64,000 nucleotides of DNA from Ensifer aridi (lineage in GTDB: Bacteria; Pseudomonadota; Alphaproteobacteria; Rhizobiales; Rhizobiaceae), in NCBI RefSeq assembly GCF_002078505.1, contig NZ_LUAV01000033.1, positions 5,489-69,488 on the forward strand. The letters run 5' to 3'. Position numbers and translations under genes: made by a program. This document shows, one piece after another, positions 54,595 through 62,815 of the stretch; position 1 is the first letter of the stretch; each line of letters opens with the position of its first letter. The notes under the pieces were generated by a model, which made no database searches, was not told the DNA's origin, and was given only the letters and a program-made list of their open reading frames with translations.

Positions 54595-54985
54595 TCAAGG
54601 TAACCGGCCAGCGTCCTTCAGGATTTCATAGAACCGCAGAGCGGCTTCATCCGCGCTGTCGGTGGCCAGCCAAAGCGGACCAATCGCGAGATCCACAAAG
54701 TGTGGGTGAAGATCGCTGATTACGGTTCGGTCCGTGTACATGCAGCACGTCTTGCCGACACCGCCATAAATGGCAAAGTGGAAGCGGCCCTTCGGTACGT
54801 CCTCCGGCATGACGGAGACCTCGGCAACGTAGGCGCGAAACCTCATTTCCACGCTCTGCGGCCATCTCTGCGCGCATGGCGGCGGGCAACTGTGCGGAGG
54901 TCGTGCGTTGTGGGCCGATCCACACCGTGAACGAAGAAGCATCCGACAAGGTAGCTTCTGTCTGATCTGGCGTTTGTTCGGTCAC
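54595..54985 (-). pseudogene. Hypothetical protein, frameshifted
   Basis: GTG 54985 has aggagaacc upstream. The first frame (MTEQTPDQTEATLSDASSFT, GPQRTTSAQLPAAMRAEMAA) gives way near 54850 to a second frame with EMRFRAYVAEVSVMPEDVPK, FHFAIYGGVGKTCCMYTDRT and DEAALRFYEILKDAGRLP to 54595. One missing base would join them into about 130 residues. No family recognised. Confidence 0.5.
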
Positions 54986-55108
54986 AGAGGTTCTCCTTTC
55001 GCCAGCCAACTCGGCCGATGCTCGAGACAGAACCAGTTGCTCTCCAATTCTGGGGAGTTCGAGCATGGGTGGATTGTTCTCTATTTGTTCCCATATTATC
55101 TCGTCGCC

Positions 55109-55375
55109 ATGGTCGAGACAATTGGCGAAGCTTTCAGCCTGGGTTGGCAACTCAAAGCGCGATGTGCTTTCGGTAATCGCGATGGGATGAAGTCCGTCCG
55201 TCGATGCACGTGGACCTATGATCTCGACATGCTGACGCTGGTGGCGACGCGTGGCCGAGACTTCCCGCTGTCGATGATCGCCAGCCGGCTTCGCTGTCCG
55301 CGGTGCGGATCCAGATCGGTCGCCGTCGTGTTCATGCCGCCATCTGATGGTGACCGGCGGAGGGGGGCCGCTTAA
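55109..55375 (+). CDS. Zinc-ribbon protein, conserved in rhizobia
   Basis: 88 residues from ATG 55109. MVETIGEAFSLGWQLKARCA and FGNRDGMKSVRRCTWTYDLD lead to a zinc ribbon, RLRCPRCGSRSVAVVFMPPS. I have seen this layout (GW-L-ARC, RCPRCGS-R-V) in many rhizobial genomes as a small protein without known function. Two Cys pairs are plausible zinc ligands. A hairpin terminator follows at 55457. It is divergent from the frameshifted gene at 54985. Confidence 0.68.
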   Translation: MVETIGEAFSLGWQLKARCAFGNRDGMKSVRRCTWTYDLDMLTLVATRGRDFPLSMIASRLRCPRCGSRSVAVVFMPPSDGDRRRGAA

Positions 55376-55456
55376 GGAAAATCTTATCGATGAATGCGAT
55401 CTTGTGATCGGGGGTCGGCTATCGGCGTCCGACAGCTGCGATGATGCTGCAGGAAG

Positions 55457-55495
55457 AGCCCCCATCCACAGAGCGGATAGGGGCTTTATATTTGC
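55457..55495. terminator. Hairpin between convergent genes
   Basis: agcccc-c-atcc pairs with ggat-a-ggggct (ten pairs, one mismatch, seven-base loop), followed by a T-rich stretch on the plus strand. It sits between the converging zinc-ribbon and stress-protein genes and may work in both directions. Confidence 0.65.
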
Positions 55496-55519
55496 TGTCG
55501 CGATAACGCTGGACCGCCG

Positions 55520-56131
55520 TTATGGCATCATACTACGATAGCGTTCGCGCTCGCGCTGAACCTGCTCTAACGTGTACGGGTCGGCGTTTTCATCGAACCG
55601 TGTCCATCCTTCTTCCGCATAGATGCTCCTACGAGCGCCAGGATCAATCCGGTCTCGTTGCTGCAGTATTGCCTCGGCTTTAAGCGCAAGGCTGTCATCG
55701 ACCCTCGCTGTCACCAAGGCGCCACCGCGACGTACGCCCTCGGCATAGACATGGGCATCCTCCTCATCCACTCCCGAGTCCGTAAGCGCGCCAATCAAGC
55801 CTCCGGCCGCGCCGCCGGCGACAGCACCAGCTGCCGCTCCGGCGGCAGTGGACGCGAGCCATCCTGCGGCCACAACTGGTCCAACACCGGGGATTGCCAT
55901 CAGACCAAGTCCTGTAAGAAGACCGACGACCCCGCCTCCGACGGCCCCGAGGCCAGCTCCGGTGCCGGCGCCTTCGGCTGCGTCCGAACTCTCGGTCGAA
56001 TAGCGGTCGCCGGTGTTGTTGGCAACGATGCTGATATCATCCGAAGGTACGCCTGCCACTTCCAGATCCGTAACGGCAGCACGGGCATCATCGTAGTCGT
56101 CAAATAACCCAGTTACAGTTCTCACTTTCAT
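55520..56131 (-). CDS. General stress protein 17M-like, glycine-zipper membrane protein
   Basis: 203 residues; gggaga upstream of ATG 56131. An N-terminal domain like bacterial general stress protein 17M/YflT (MKVRTVTGLFDDYDDARAAV, VPSDDISIVANN) is followed by a long Gly/Ala zipper (residues 55-115) that should insert in a membrane, then HVYAEGVRRGGALVTARVDD and a charged tail. Probably part of the osmotic or general stress response; the mechanism is unknown. Next to another small envelope protein gene in the same direction. Confidence 0.75.
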   Translation of the reverse strand: MKVRTVTGLFDDYDDARAAVTDLEVAGVPSDDISIVANNTGDRYSTESSDAAEGAGTGAGLGAVGGGVVGLLTGLGLMAIPGVGPVVAAGWLASTAAGAAAGAVAGGAAGGLIGALTDSGVDEEDAHVYAEGVRRGGALVTARVDDSLALKAEAILQQRDRIDPGARRSIYAEEGWTRFDENADPYTLEQVQRERERYRSMMP

Positions 56132-56162
56132 TCTCCCTTTAGATTCGCGGCAGTTCTTGCGG

Positions 56163-56474
56163 CTACTGGGCCGTCACGTTACCCTGGTAGTCGAGGGCAA
56201 CCGACACTGACTTGCCGTCCTTTATTGCAGCCGCCTGCCATACGCCCTTGTCGTCGAGCTTCAGCGATTTGACGTCGGTGTATCCGGCTTCTTCAATCCG
56301 CGCCTTCGCTTGAGCTTCAGTAAAGCTGTTCGCACCCTCCACGGGTGCCGACGGGTTCTGTGTATCGGGTGTTGCGACGGCTGGCGTATCGCCCTTCGGG
56401 GATGGTGTGGTTTGCGCGAGCGCGGCCGTCGCCACAGCGCCGAGCGCTGAGGCCAAAATAATCAACTTTTTCAC
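56163..56474 (-). CDS. Periplasmic PepSY-like small protein
   Basis: 103 residues from a GTG at 56474 (agaggt upstream). Signal peptide MKKLIILASALGAVATAALA, a Pro/Thr-rich spacer, then SFTEAQAKARIEEAGYTDVK and WQAAAIKDGKSVSVALDYQG, a PepSY-like alpha/beta unit common in rhizobial periplasmic proteins. It lies 31 bases upstream of the stress-protein gene, probably one operon. Confidence 0.72.
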   Translation of the reverse strand: MKKLIILASALGAVATAALAQTTPSPKGDTPAVATPDTQNPSAPVEGANSFTEAQAKARIEEAGYTDVKSLKLDDKGVWQAAAIKDGKSVSVALDYQGNVTAQ

Positions 56475-57072
56475 GTGGTTACCTCTTCAGAAGACCGGGA
56501 TTATTCCCCGCCAAAAGAACTCCCGAGCTGCAGTTTGGTTCCAGTGTGATCATGCCCCTTCGCCATGCGACGTTTCCATGAATTCTGCGTTAGGGCGAAT
56601 GGTCAGAGCATATTCAACAAGCCAACGCCTGAGCGGCCAGACCCTATGCCCGCGCGGGTAGCGCCTTGCGGTGCTCGTCGACGTGCCGCCGAGGGGCCCG
56701 GACTGCGTGTGAACGCCATTGGGGCGGCCGCGCTCGGCATGACCCCTTGCGGATGTCGTCAAGCGCGGGTTGGCGTTGTTGCTGCGCGGCGCGGCTGATC
56801 AACATGCGAGCGCTCGCCGGGGCGCAGGAGCGGGCACTCTCGTGAGGTTGGGGAACCTTGCGCCGCTTGAAGATTGTAGAGAATTCAGTGTCCCCGAATT
56901 TGCTCCGGCGCCTTCTTTCTCGCCCATAAAGTGATCCCCCTTACCCAGAGCGGCCAAAACACGAAGGACTGGCTGCAAAACATTGCCTTGCATTTGGTCG
57001 TAGTACTATCCGGTAAGTTGCGAATCGGGCACAACGGCAGCGTTTGTGCACTGCTCATCTGGGGGATATGAA
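56475..57072. other. Gap with a DUF1515 3'-end remnant
   Basis: About 600 bases without an intact gene. At about 56738-56800 the DNA matches the end of the DUF1515 gene at 54300-54360 (both have gcggatgtcgtcaagcgcg), showing a second, mostly lost copy. Nothing else recognised. Confidence 0.5.
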
Positions 57073-57786
57073 ATGAGCATTCGTTACGGCCTTGCAGTTC
57101 TCGCGTCGCTTCTTCTGGCGGCCCCGGCTTTTCCACAGAACCATCCATCGGCATTCATCGGCTCCTGGGAAGTGGAAACTGGCAGTCTCGCCGGCAACTG
57201 CAGGATTGAATTGCTCGGAACGGCCTTCGCGGGAAAGCTCATGGCCCGCAGCATGATGTGCATGGGACCCTTAGGCTTCCTCGGCGGCTGGGCTCCGAGT
57301 GGCAACGGCGTCGCGCTTCTTGACCCGGTTGGCCGCACGGTAGGCAACTTCGAGCCGTCCCGGCGTGAGCTTGTCGGACGCCTTGCTGACGGCAGCATCA
57401 TCACGATGAAGCCGACAAGCGGCCAACGCTTCGGAGGAAGGTGGGGCGACGACCGTCGCCACACCGATCGGGACGGCGGCGCGCAGGCCGACTGCTATCT
57501 GCGTGAGGACACCGACCGATGCGCAGACCCCGCCGATATCCCGCCGCCACGCGATCGACTGCTGGTTCGCTCCATCGGACCCCTCAATGTTCGTAGCCAG
57601 GAAGACATGAGCAGCCCGGTGGTCACGCAAACCGTGGCGGGGCAGTGCTTTACCGTCTACGGCTGCCGCGACACCCGATGGGGTCCTCGTTGCGAAGTGC
57701 GTTGGGGCAACAACCAGGTCGGTTACACCATCAAGTATTACGAGCGGAGAGGGAATAACTACATCGCTTTCCTCAACCGCTGCTGA
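57073..57786 (+). CDS. Secreted protease-inhibitor-like protein with SH3 domain
   Basis: 237 residues from ATG 57073. Signal peptide MSIRYGLAVLASLLLAAPAF. Residues 30-110 (FIGSWEVETGSLAGNCRIEL, LGFLGGWAPSGNGVALLDPV) have the W-E, C, W and L-L-D spacing of the AprI/Inh lipocalin-like inhibitors of serralysins. The C-terminal third (RSIGPLNVRSQEDMSSPVVT, QCFTVYGCRDTRWGPRCEVR, GYTIKYYERRGN) is a bacterial SH3 domain. It may bind the envelope and inhibit a metalloprotease such as the one at 18156, but this is inference. It stands alone. Confidence 0.6.
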   Translation: MSIRYGLAVLASLLLAAPAFPQNHPSAFIGSWEVETGSLAGNCRIELLGTAFAGKLMARSMMCMGPLGFLGGWAPSGNGVALLDPVGRTVGNFEPSRRELVGRLADGSIITMKPTSGQRFGGRWGDDRRHTDRDGGAQADCYLREDTDRCADPADIPPPRDRLLVRSIGPLNVRSQEDMSSPVVTQTVAGQCFTVYGCRDTRWGPRCEVRWGNNQVGYTIKYYERRGNNYIAFLNRC

Positions 57787-57963
57787 CGCAAAGGCAGCCT
57801 GCACGGGCTACGGAATTTCGCCGGCGTCCATTTATAGCGCAAAGGAGCGCCCTCGAAGCCGCTACTGCATCCCGTGGAGTAATGGCGGGAAGCTGCGGCA
57901 TGAATCATCGAAACGGATCAGCAGAGGGCGGCACATCGTCTCAGACGCTTCCGTCAAGCTTGC

Positions 57964-57993
57964 CAAAAAAATGCCCCGCCGGAGGCGAGGCAT
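57964..57993 (-). terminator. Terminator of the outer-membrane protein gene
   Basis: On the minus strand atgcctcgcc-tcc-ggcggggcat forms a hairpin with one mismatch and is followed by seven T, 30 bases after the stop of the gene at 58023. A standard rho-independent terminator. Confidence 0.8.
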
Positions 57994-58022
57994 AAGAAAT
58001 CTACGCAATGGCGTAGAAGTTC

Positions 58023-58655
58023 TTAGAACTTCACACCCACGCCAACGTTGATGACATGCTGATCGAAATCAACATCCACGTCAGACAGCGAAACGCCACC
58101 AAAATCGTTGTAACGATATTCGGCGCGAACGAACATGTTGTCCACCACCGCCCAATCAACGCCGGCGCCAATTGTCCAACCGTGCGTCGTTTCATCGTCG
58201 CCAAACACCGGGTCATTGACGTAGGCATTGGCTGCCGTCCATCCGCCCGCTGCGTAGATCAGCGTCCGGTCAAGAGCATAACCGACTCGGCCGCGGACGG
58301 AGCCGGACCAATCGGTTCCAATTTCGTCAGCGTCGCCGACCGAACGATCGTTCCAATCGTAATTCACATCTCCTTCAACGCCGACAACAAGGCCGTTGCT
58401 GAGATCCCAGTTATAGCCGACGAAGCCGCCAAACCGGCCGCCATCAAATCCGCTAAGATCGATGACGCCGCCGACTTCTGCGTCAGCCCAGCCATAACCA
58501 CCGTGCACACCGAAATAGGGGCCCGACCAACTGAACGCAGGTGCCGCTACTTCCGCCACGGGTGCGGTAGGCGCTTGATCCACCACGTCGGCCGCGCTGG
58601 CCGCAGAAGAAGCAGTAATAGCCGCGGTAAGCGCCAGAAATACAATTGTTTTCAC
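58023..58655 (-). CDS. Outer-membrane beta-barrel protein, Omp25/31 type
   Basis: 210 residues from a GTG at 58655 (gggg upstream) with signal peptide MKTIVFLALTAAITASSAAS. The mature protein begins with a Pro/Ala spacer and has repeating amphipathic strands: WSGPYFGVHGGYGWADAEVG, GGRFGGFVGYNWDLSNGLVV, SGSVRGRVGYALDRTLIYAA and an aromatic C-terminal end (VINVGVGVKF) recognised by the Bam machinery. Typical alphaproteobacterial eight-stranded barrel. It ends at a clear terminator (57964-57993). Confidence 0.88.
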   Translation of the reverse strand: MKTIVFLALTAAITASSAASAADVVDQAPTAPVAEVAAPAFSWSGPYFGVHGGYGWADAEVGGVIDLSGFDGGRFGGFVGYNWDLSNGLVVGVEGDVNYDWNDRSVGDADEIGTDWSGSVRGRVGYALDRTLIYAAGGWTAANAYVNDPVFGDDETTHGWTIGAGVDWAVVDNMFVRAEYRYNDFGGVSLSDVDVDFDQHVINVGVGVKF

Positions 58656-58838
58656 GTTTTTGCCCCCACTAAAATTTGCAGGGTCAATTAGCACCGAATC
58701 GTATGATTGGCTGTATCGGAGTTGCAACAGCTTTCGACGTTTACAACCGAGTTTGCACATTTAACACCGCGGCCACAGTAACAAGGATGGAGGTGGAGCG
58801 GCTGGATGCAATGGCGCCGGCAACGGTTCGGCCACATC

Positions 58839-58925
58839 GAGCTCAACGCCCGTGTCGCCGACATGCGGCGATATTGCAAACGGTCGAGACCCGCCAGCGC
58901 GACGGAGAACGGCTTCAGCGGTGAT
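58839..58925 (+). pseudogene. Short coding-like remnant, copy A
   Basis: The DNA gccgacatgcgg ... gatattgca ... cggtcga ... ccagcgcgacgg aligns with 60868-60962 apart from an 11-base deletion. Copy B encodes AADMRVTREILQRVEASRRN; copy A is out of frame after the deletion. It stands just before the structured element at 58947. Origin unknown. Confidence 0.45.
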
Positions 58926-58946
58926 CGAGGATTGATCTGCCTGGGT

Positions 58947-59067
58947 GGCAGCGCCCCCCGGAGGTGACAGGGGCGCTGCCGAGTTGGTCGGCTCGGCGAG
59001 TGGGGAGGGGATGACGAGCCGACTTCGCGTTGAGCGTCGCCTAGGATAGGCGACGGCGTCTAACGTC
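58947..59067 (+). repeat. Three-hairpin structured element, copy A
   Basis: Hairpin 1 (58947-58980) pairs ggcagcgcccc with ggggcgctgcc; hairpin 2 (58987-59023) pairs gtcggctcg with cgagccgac; hairpin 3 (59035-59055) pairs cgtcgcc with ggcgacg around taggata. A conserved tail taacgtc follows. The whole is repeated at 60710-60832 with a compensatory change in hairpin 3 and a wobble pair in hairpin 2. It could be a small RNA, a leader or a palindromic repeat family. Confidence 0.65.
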
Positions 59068-59289
59068 TCGCGTCTCGAATAGTTCCGAGAAGCTCAAGCG
59101 AGCTCCAGTGCTTTCTTTCCCGGCGCGGGCCCCGGACCCGAGGTCCGAAGACGTCGGCTATTCTCGCGAACCGCTTCCTGAACCGCGGGAATCGCTTTAT
59201 CGGCTGCAAGCAATCACCGATTGCTTTGCCGTACGTTTTCGGCCGAAACTGCCGCCGGCGCTCCCGTCGGTTCTCCCCAGACCAGGCCC

Positions 59290-60180
59290 TCATGGAGCGG
59301 CGTCCGCCAGCAGGTCATTATGAACAGCAACGGCGGCAATCTCTCCTTGCGCCATGGCTACGCCGAGTTGATTAAGGCCGGTTACGACATCTCCGGCCGC
59401 GTAGAACCGCTCGACATTGGTGCGCTGATGAGGATCGGTGGGGATCCGCCCTTCGTCGTCAAGTCTTACTCCGACGCCGGCGGCAATGTTGGAGCGTGGC
59501 CTGCAACCGAGCGCGGAATAAACTGCCACGGACTCCAGCCGCCTACCCTCAGTCAGTTTCAGCGAAAGGCGATCGCCGGCCATCGGCTTGTGAGAAAGCA
59601 GTGGGGACGTGGCGAGGCGCAAGGGTTGGCGAACCTCGGCGGCGCTGAACCCCTGCAACTCGACACCCAAAGTCGCTAGCGTCACATCATCCGTAAACGA
59701 CAGGAGGAATTCTGCTTCCTTCAATGCCCGGCGGGTGTGACCGATGACGACGACAGCAGCGCCGTTGATCTCGTACCCATCGCAGATGGGGCAAATCCGC
59801 AGATTACCTTTTCGCACCAGCTCCGTTGCATCCCGCCACGGCGGGAGGATGTCCACGAGACCGGTCGCGCAGATCATGGCGCGGCTGTCGAGCGTTCGTT
59901 CCGCGACAATGCATTGGAAGCCAGCGCCCAGCTGCTCGACCCGATCCGCACAGCCAGCGATGTGCTCGACGCCTAGCTTTTGGATTTGCGCATGCATTCT
60001 AGTGAGCAGGTCTCGTCCCGGAATGCCGTCCGGGAATGCCGGATGATTGAATGATCGCGGTATGAGGGAAGCGCGGCTTTGTCCGCCGTCGGTTATGATC
60101 ACCCGTCGATTGAGCCGCGCGAGGTAGATGCCCGCGACGAGCCCGGCGGGGCCTCCGCCCAGAATGACGCAATCGTACAT
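59290..60180 (-). CDS. Thioredoxin-reductase-like flavoprotein
   Basis: 296 residues; cggaag precedes ATG 60180. FAD-binding MYDCVILGGGPAGLVAGIYL, the redox pair CPICDG at about residue 130, the NAD(P) loop VVVIGHTRRALKEAEFLL and the C-terminal FAD motif FYAAGDVVTGLNQLGVAMAQ. Length and order match the class-II pyridine nucleotide-disulfide oxidoreductases, but the NADPH loop reads GHTRRA instead of GGGDSA, as in the TrxR-like or ferredoxin-type branch. No thioredoxin gene is near. Flanked by the two structured repeats. Confidence 0.85.
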   Translation of the reverse strand: MYDCVILGGGPAGLVAGIYLARLNRRVIITDGGQSRASLIPRSFNHPAFPDGIPGRDLLTRMHAQIQKLGVEHIAGCADRVEQLGAGFQCIVAERTLDSRAMICATGLVDILPPWRDATELVRKGNLRICPICDGYEINGAAVVVIGHTRRALKEAEFLLSFTDDVTLATLGVELQGFSAAEVRQPLRLATSPLLSHKPMAGDRLSLKLTEGRRLESVAVYSALGCRPRSNIAAGVGVRLDDEGRIPTDPHQRTNVERFYAAGDVVTGLNQLGVAMAQGEIAAVAVHNDLLADAAP

Positions 60181-60709
60181 CGGCGCTTCCGCTTGCTGGC
60201 TTCTGCGTGGGAATTCGGCTCCGGACGCGTCCGGATGCGGCCAAACCGGCGAACCGGCGAGGTGTTCCCGATAACGCGCAGCGTCGTCTTCTGCCCCATT
60301 GAAGAGCTGGACGAGGTGCTTACCGCCTCGAACGCGGACGAGTTTCTACAAACCCTGCGAAATGCCAGCTTTGCGAATTCGAGGGATGGCCGTTCAACAA
60401 CATACGGGAGCCTCCAGATTCTGATCGCTTGGAGCGTAGACCTTATCCCTTTGCAATCGACGGAGCGTTACCCTAATGGGACGCCATTAGGGGCGGCATA
60501 TGAAGGTACGCGCCTGCCGGTTGGAGCATAAGCCAAGAACGTGGTTGCAACACTCACCTCACCAATCGCTGGCTGAATTATTTTCTCGGCCCGAGCGGTC
60601 CTGTATCGGTCCTGCCGTGGTCAAAGCCGAGAGAAAATCTCGGATTCGTTCGGCCGGCCGCTTCGCTTCGCGGCGAGGGTGGTCAAGGGTCGCTCGGAGC
60701 GGGTGGGAC

Positions 60710-60832
60710 GGCAGCGCCCCCCCGGAGGAGACAGGGGCGCTGCCAAATTGGTCGGCTCGGCGAGTGGTGAGGGGATTGACGAGCCGGCCTGCTTTCAGCC
60801 GTCGCTTCGGATAAGCGACGGCGTTTAACGTC
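60710..60832 (+). repeat. Three-hairpin structured element, copy B
   Basis: Same layout as 58947-59067 in the same orientation: hairpin 1 (60710-60744) keeps the stem exactly; hairpin 2 (60751-60788) has cgagccggc, converting one pair to a wobble; hairpin 3 (60800-60820) is cgtcgct-tcggata-agcgacg, where the last C-G pair of copy A has become T-A. Loops and linkers differ more than stems. A coding-like remnant follows at 60868. Confidence 0.65.
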
Positions 60833-60867
60833 CTGCTCATTGAATGGTTCCCAATCAGGCTGGCTCA

Positions 60868-60962
60868 CGCTCAACAGCCTAGCTGCCGACATGCGGGTGA
60901 CGCGCGAGATATTGCAACGGGTCGAAGCCAGCCGGCGCAACGGCGCTCAATTGCGGCGTTGA
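60868..60962 (+). other. Short coding-like remnant, copy B
   Basis: Reads LNSLAADMRVTREILQRVEA and SRRNGAQLRR to a TGA at 60960-60962, like the helical C-terminus of a protein. No start is seen. Homologous to 58839-58925. Together with the hairpins it marks a duplicated segment on both sides of the flavoprotein gene. Confidence 0.4.
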
Positions 60963-60976
60963 CCCTTCGATCTTAT

Positions 60977-61222
60977 CTAAAAACCGAACCCGCCGGGGGC
61001 ACCTTGAGAAACACTCGGCAACCAAAGGCCTTCGGCACCACGCCAGCCGACAACCGGTATATCGCACTTGCGATCGAATTTCCCGACTGGCGCCTTGCGC
61101 TCGCAATTTTTTGCGGTCTTGAACTTGTGACCCGGAATTTGGACTGCGCTGTCCTCCGCAAGGTAGAACGCTCCCAGCGACGTGGCGAGCGCCGTTAAGG
61201 CCCACACTGTTCCCCTGGACAT
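60977..61222 (-). CDS. Small exported hypothetical protein
   Basis: 81 residues, gagggaggcggg before ATG 61222. MSRGTVWALTALATSLGAFY is a signal peptide or anchor; then VQIPGHKFKTAKNCERKAPV and KCDIPVVGWRG with two Cys. The pattern GHKF-T-NCER resembles small secreted rhizobial proteins. The last 18 residues are Gly/Pro-rich and might reflect a late frameshift. Function unknown. Confidence 0.6.
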   Translation of the reverse strand: MSRGTVWALTALATSLGAFYLAEDSAVQIPGHKFKTAKNCERKAPVGKFDRKCDIPVVGWRGAEGLWLPSVSQGAPGGFGF

Positions 61223-61298
61223 AGACCCGCCTCCCTCTCATTTAAGGGAATGCTGATTTTACATCAGGCGGAGGACGTTGGCCTCTAGCCAATCGGAA

Positions 61299-61673
61299 CT
61301 AGCTCGGACGGAGCACATCGGGTTTAGACGAGCCAATAGCCCTTGAACTCGCTTGCGCTCTCACTATCTCTAAAGTCATAGGCGACGTTCGAAGCGGTTC
61401 CCTTGGATGGAACAGGGCGAAAGCCCGAGCAGGATGTATACGTCGCGATCGGAGCTGCAGCGGACCTGGCCAATCCACCTGCAGCTCTGTTGTTGTCAGG
61501 GGGATAGTCGCGGCGCCGAGTTCACGCCGGCTCCAGCTCCGGTTTGGGCGCGGGGCTATCGCCCCCTCGTCATTATCTTCCGGCCACCACCCCTGCCAAT
61601 CCTCGCCGAGTGCATCCTTCGCCTGCCGGCCGTCAAGGCGCCTGATCAGCCGCTGCAGCAGCTCGTAATCCAT
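61299..61673 (-). CDS. Hypothetical protein
   Basis: 124 residues (ATG 61673 with ggaaagc upstream). MDYELLQRLIRRLDGRQAKD and WQGWWPEDNDEGAIAPRPNR look natural; the C-terminal half is Arg/Pro-rich. No family. It starts five bases from the 61.7-kb DUF3606 region on the opposite strand. Confidence 0.4.
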   Translation of the reverse strand: MDYELLQRLIRRLDGRQAKDALGEDWQGWWPEDNDEGAIAPRPNRSWSRRELGAATIPLTTTELQVDWPGPLQLRSRRIHPARAFALFHPREPLRTSPMTLEIVRAQASSRAIGSSKPDVLRPS

Positions 61674-61803
61674 AATGCCGCTTTCCGGCGGCAGGTACGC
61701 CGCAGTGTCCTGGACAGGTCAACACCTCATCCGGCCCGAGGTTCCGCCCCTTGTCGCGTTCCTAGCGGCTCCTACCCCTCCATGTTTGGATCATGGGGGA
61801 ATA

Positions 61804-61990
61804 ATGGGCGACGATCCGAAGAAGAGAGATTGCGAACCGCCCCCTCGGTTCCGAACAGGAGCACGAACTCGCTTATCTCGTGAGCACGGCGAAGGTCACC
61901 CGGCAGAAGGCGCTCGAGGCGATCTGCGACGCGGGACCGAGCCGCGAGACGGTGATGGCGTACCTGCGGAAGAAATATTCCCGGCCCCGG
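61804..61990 (+). pseudogene. DUF3606 protein, frameshifted
   Basis: ATG 61804 gives MGDDPKKRDC, after which the frame goes wrong; a neighbouring frame carries EQEHELAYLVSTAKVTRQKA and LEAICDAGPSRETVMAYLRK. Together they align with the intact gene at 62365 along its whole length (AYIMRTENVTRQRAVEAVRE, GPSRMNIRDHLK). One missing base near 61845 explains the break. Confidence 0.6.
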
Positions 61991-62171
61991 TCGTGCGGAG
62001 CATGTCCCTATCGCGCATGCCAGACTGAAATATCGAAAATAGTCTCCGGGCTAACACTTCAGCGGCTTCGCAATCGCGGGGGAGCCCTTTCTCAGCCAGA
62101 ATTTCGGTGAAAACCTCGTCCAGCAAGTTGATGCCAGCAGGTAAGATCGCATCCGAATGCTCGTGCAACAT
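61896..62171 (-). CDS. Small hypothetical protein
   Basis: 91 residues; ggagg precedes ATG 62171. MLHEHSDAILPAGINLLDEV, FTEILAEKGLPRDCEAAEVL and ARRLFSIFQSGMRDRDML are convincing; the last 25 residues read through the DUF3606 remnant on the other strand and look random, so the natural end was perhaps near 61980. Resembles the product of 50516. Confidence 0.55.
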   Translation of the reverse strand: MLHEHSDAILPAGINLLDEVFTEILAEKGLPRDCEAAEVLARRLFSIFQSGMRDRDMLRTTGAGNISSAGTPSPSRGSVPRRRSPRAPSAG

Positions 62172-62364
62172 GGAGCCTCCGATTCAGGGCGAAAGCGTCT
62201 GATCTTTCGGCCACCGGCGCCCGTGTCATGAGCCGATGATCACCAAAGTGTACGCCTTTGCGACGCGATAGCGACTCATATGACGCGCGAGAGCTCGCTC
62301 GGTACGGTAACTGACATACAGCCAAGCCAACCTTGCCGCCATCACAAATGGTCCTAGTTCATCA

Positions 62365-62577
62365 ATGAACATGGAAACGAAGATGGAAAAGCAAATGGTA
62401 GACGATCCGAAGCGCGATTTCGTTCTCAGCGAGGAGTATGAGGTCGCTTACATCATGAGGACGGAGAACGTCACTCGGCAGAGGGCAGTTGAGGCAGTAC
62501 GCGAAGCCGGGCCGAGCCGAATGAACATAAGGGATCATCTCAAGCGCAAGTGGAAGTGGTCCAAGAGCGCGGATTGA
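62365..62577 (+). CDS. DUF3606 family protein
   Basis: 70 residues from ATG 62365, or 60 from ATG 62395, which has ggaaaag upstream. DDPKRDFVLSEEYEVAYIMR and TENVTRQRAVEAVREAGPSR match DUF3606: a basic start, the YEV strand, a helix beginning VTR-x-A and a GPSR turn before the last basic helix. Small proteins of this family are frequent in rhizobia; function unknown. The broken copy at 61804 precedes it. Confidence 0.7.
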   Translation: MNMETKMEKQMVDDPKRDFVLSEEYEVAYIMRTENVTRQRAVEAVREAGPSRMNIRDHLKRKWKWSKSAD

Positions 62578-62815
62578 TGGCTATGTGGCTCGAGGAGGAT
62601 GATCGGGTAACTGCGCGAAGGAGAAGTTGCGCAGCAGACCCGCAAGTGTGCTCTTGATGTAGATGCGTCCGCACGTTGTCCTTCCCTCCACGGCGGCGAG
62701 AGTATCGCGGCGACGGTGGCGCCAATGGCGCCTGCCGCAGCTTGGCGGCAGCGGTCCGGCGAGTGTTCCCCACTTGAGGTCCGCAACTGAACAACCGCAA
62801 ATCACTGCAGGAAAC

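Noticed and set aside
60079..60531. 150-residue plus-strand frame over the start of the flavoprotein gene
   Set aside because: Its first half is antisense to the flavoprotein gene; the second half has some protein-like words but no start signal or family.
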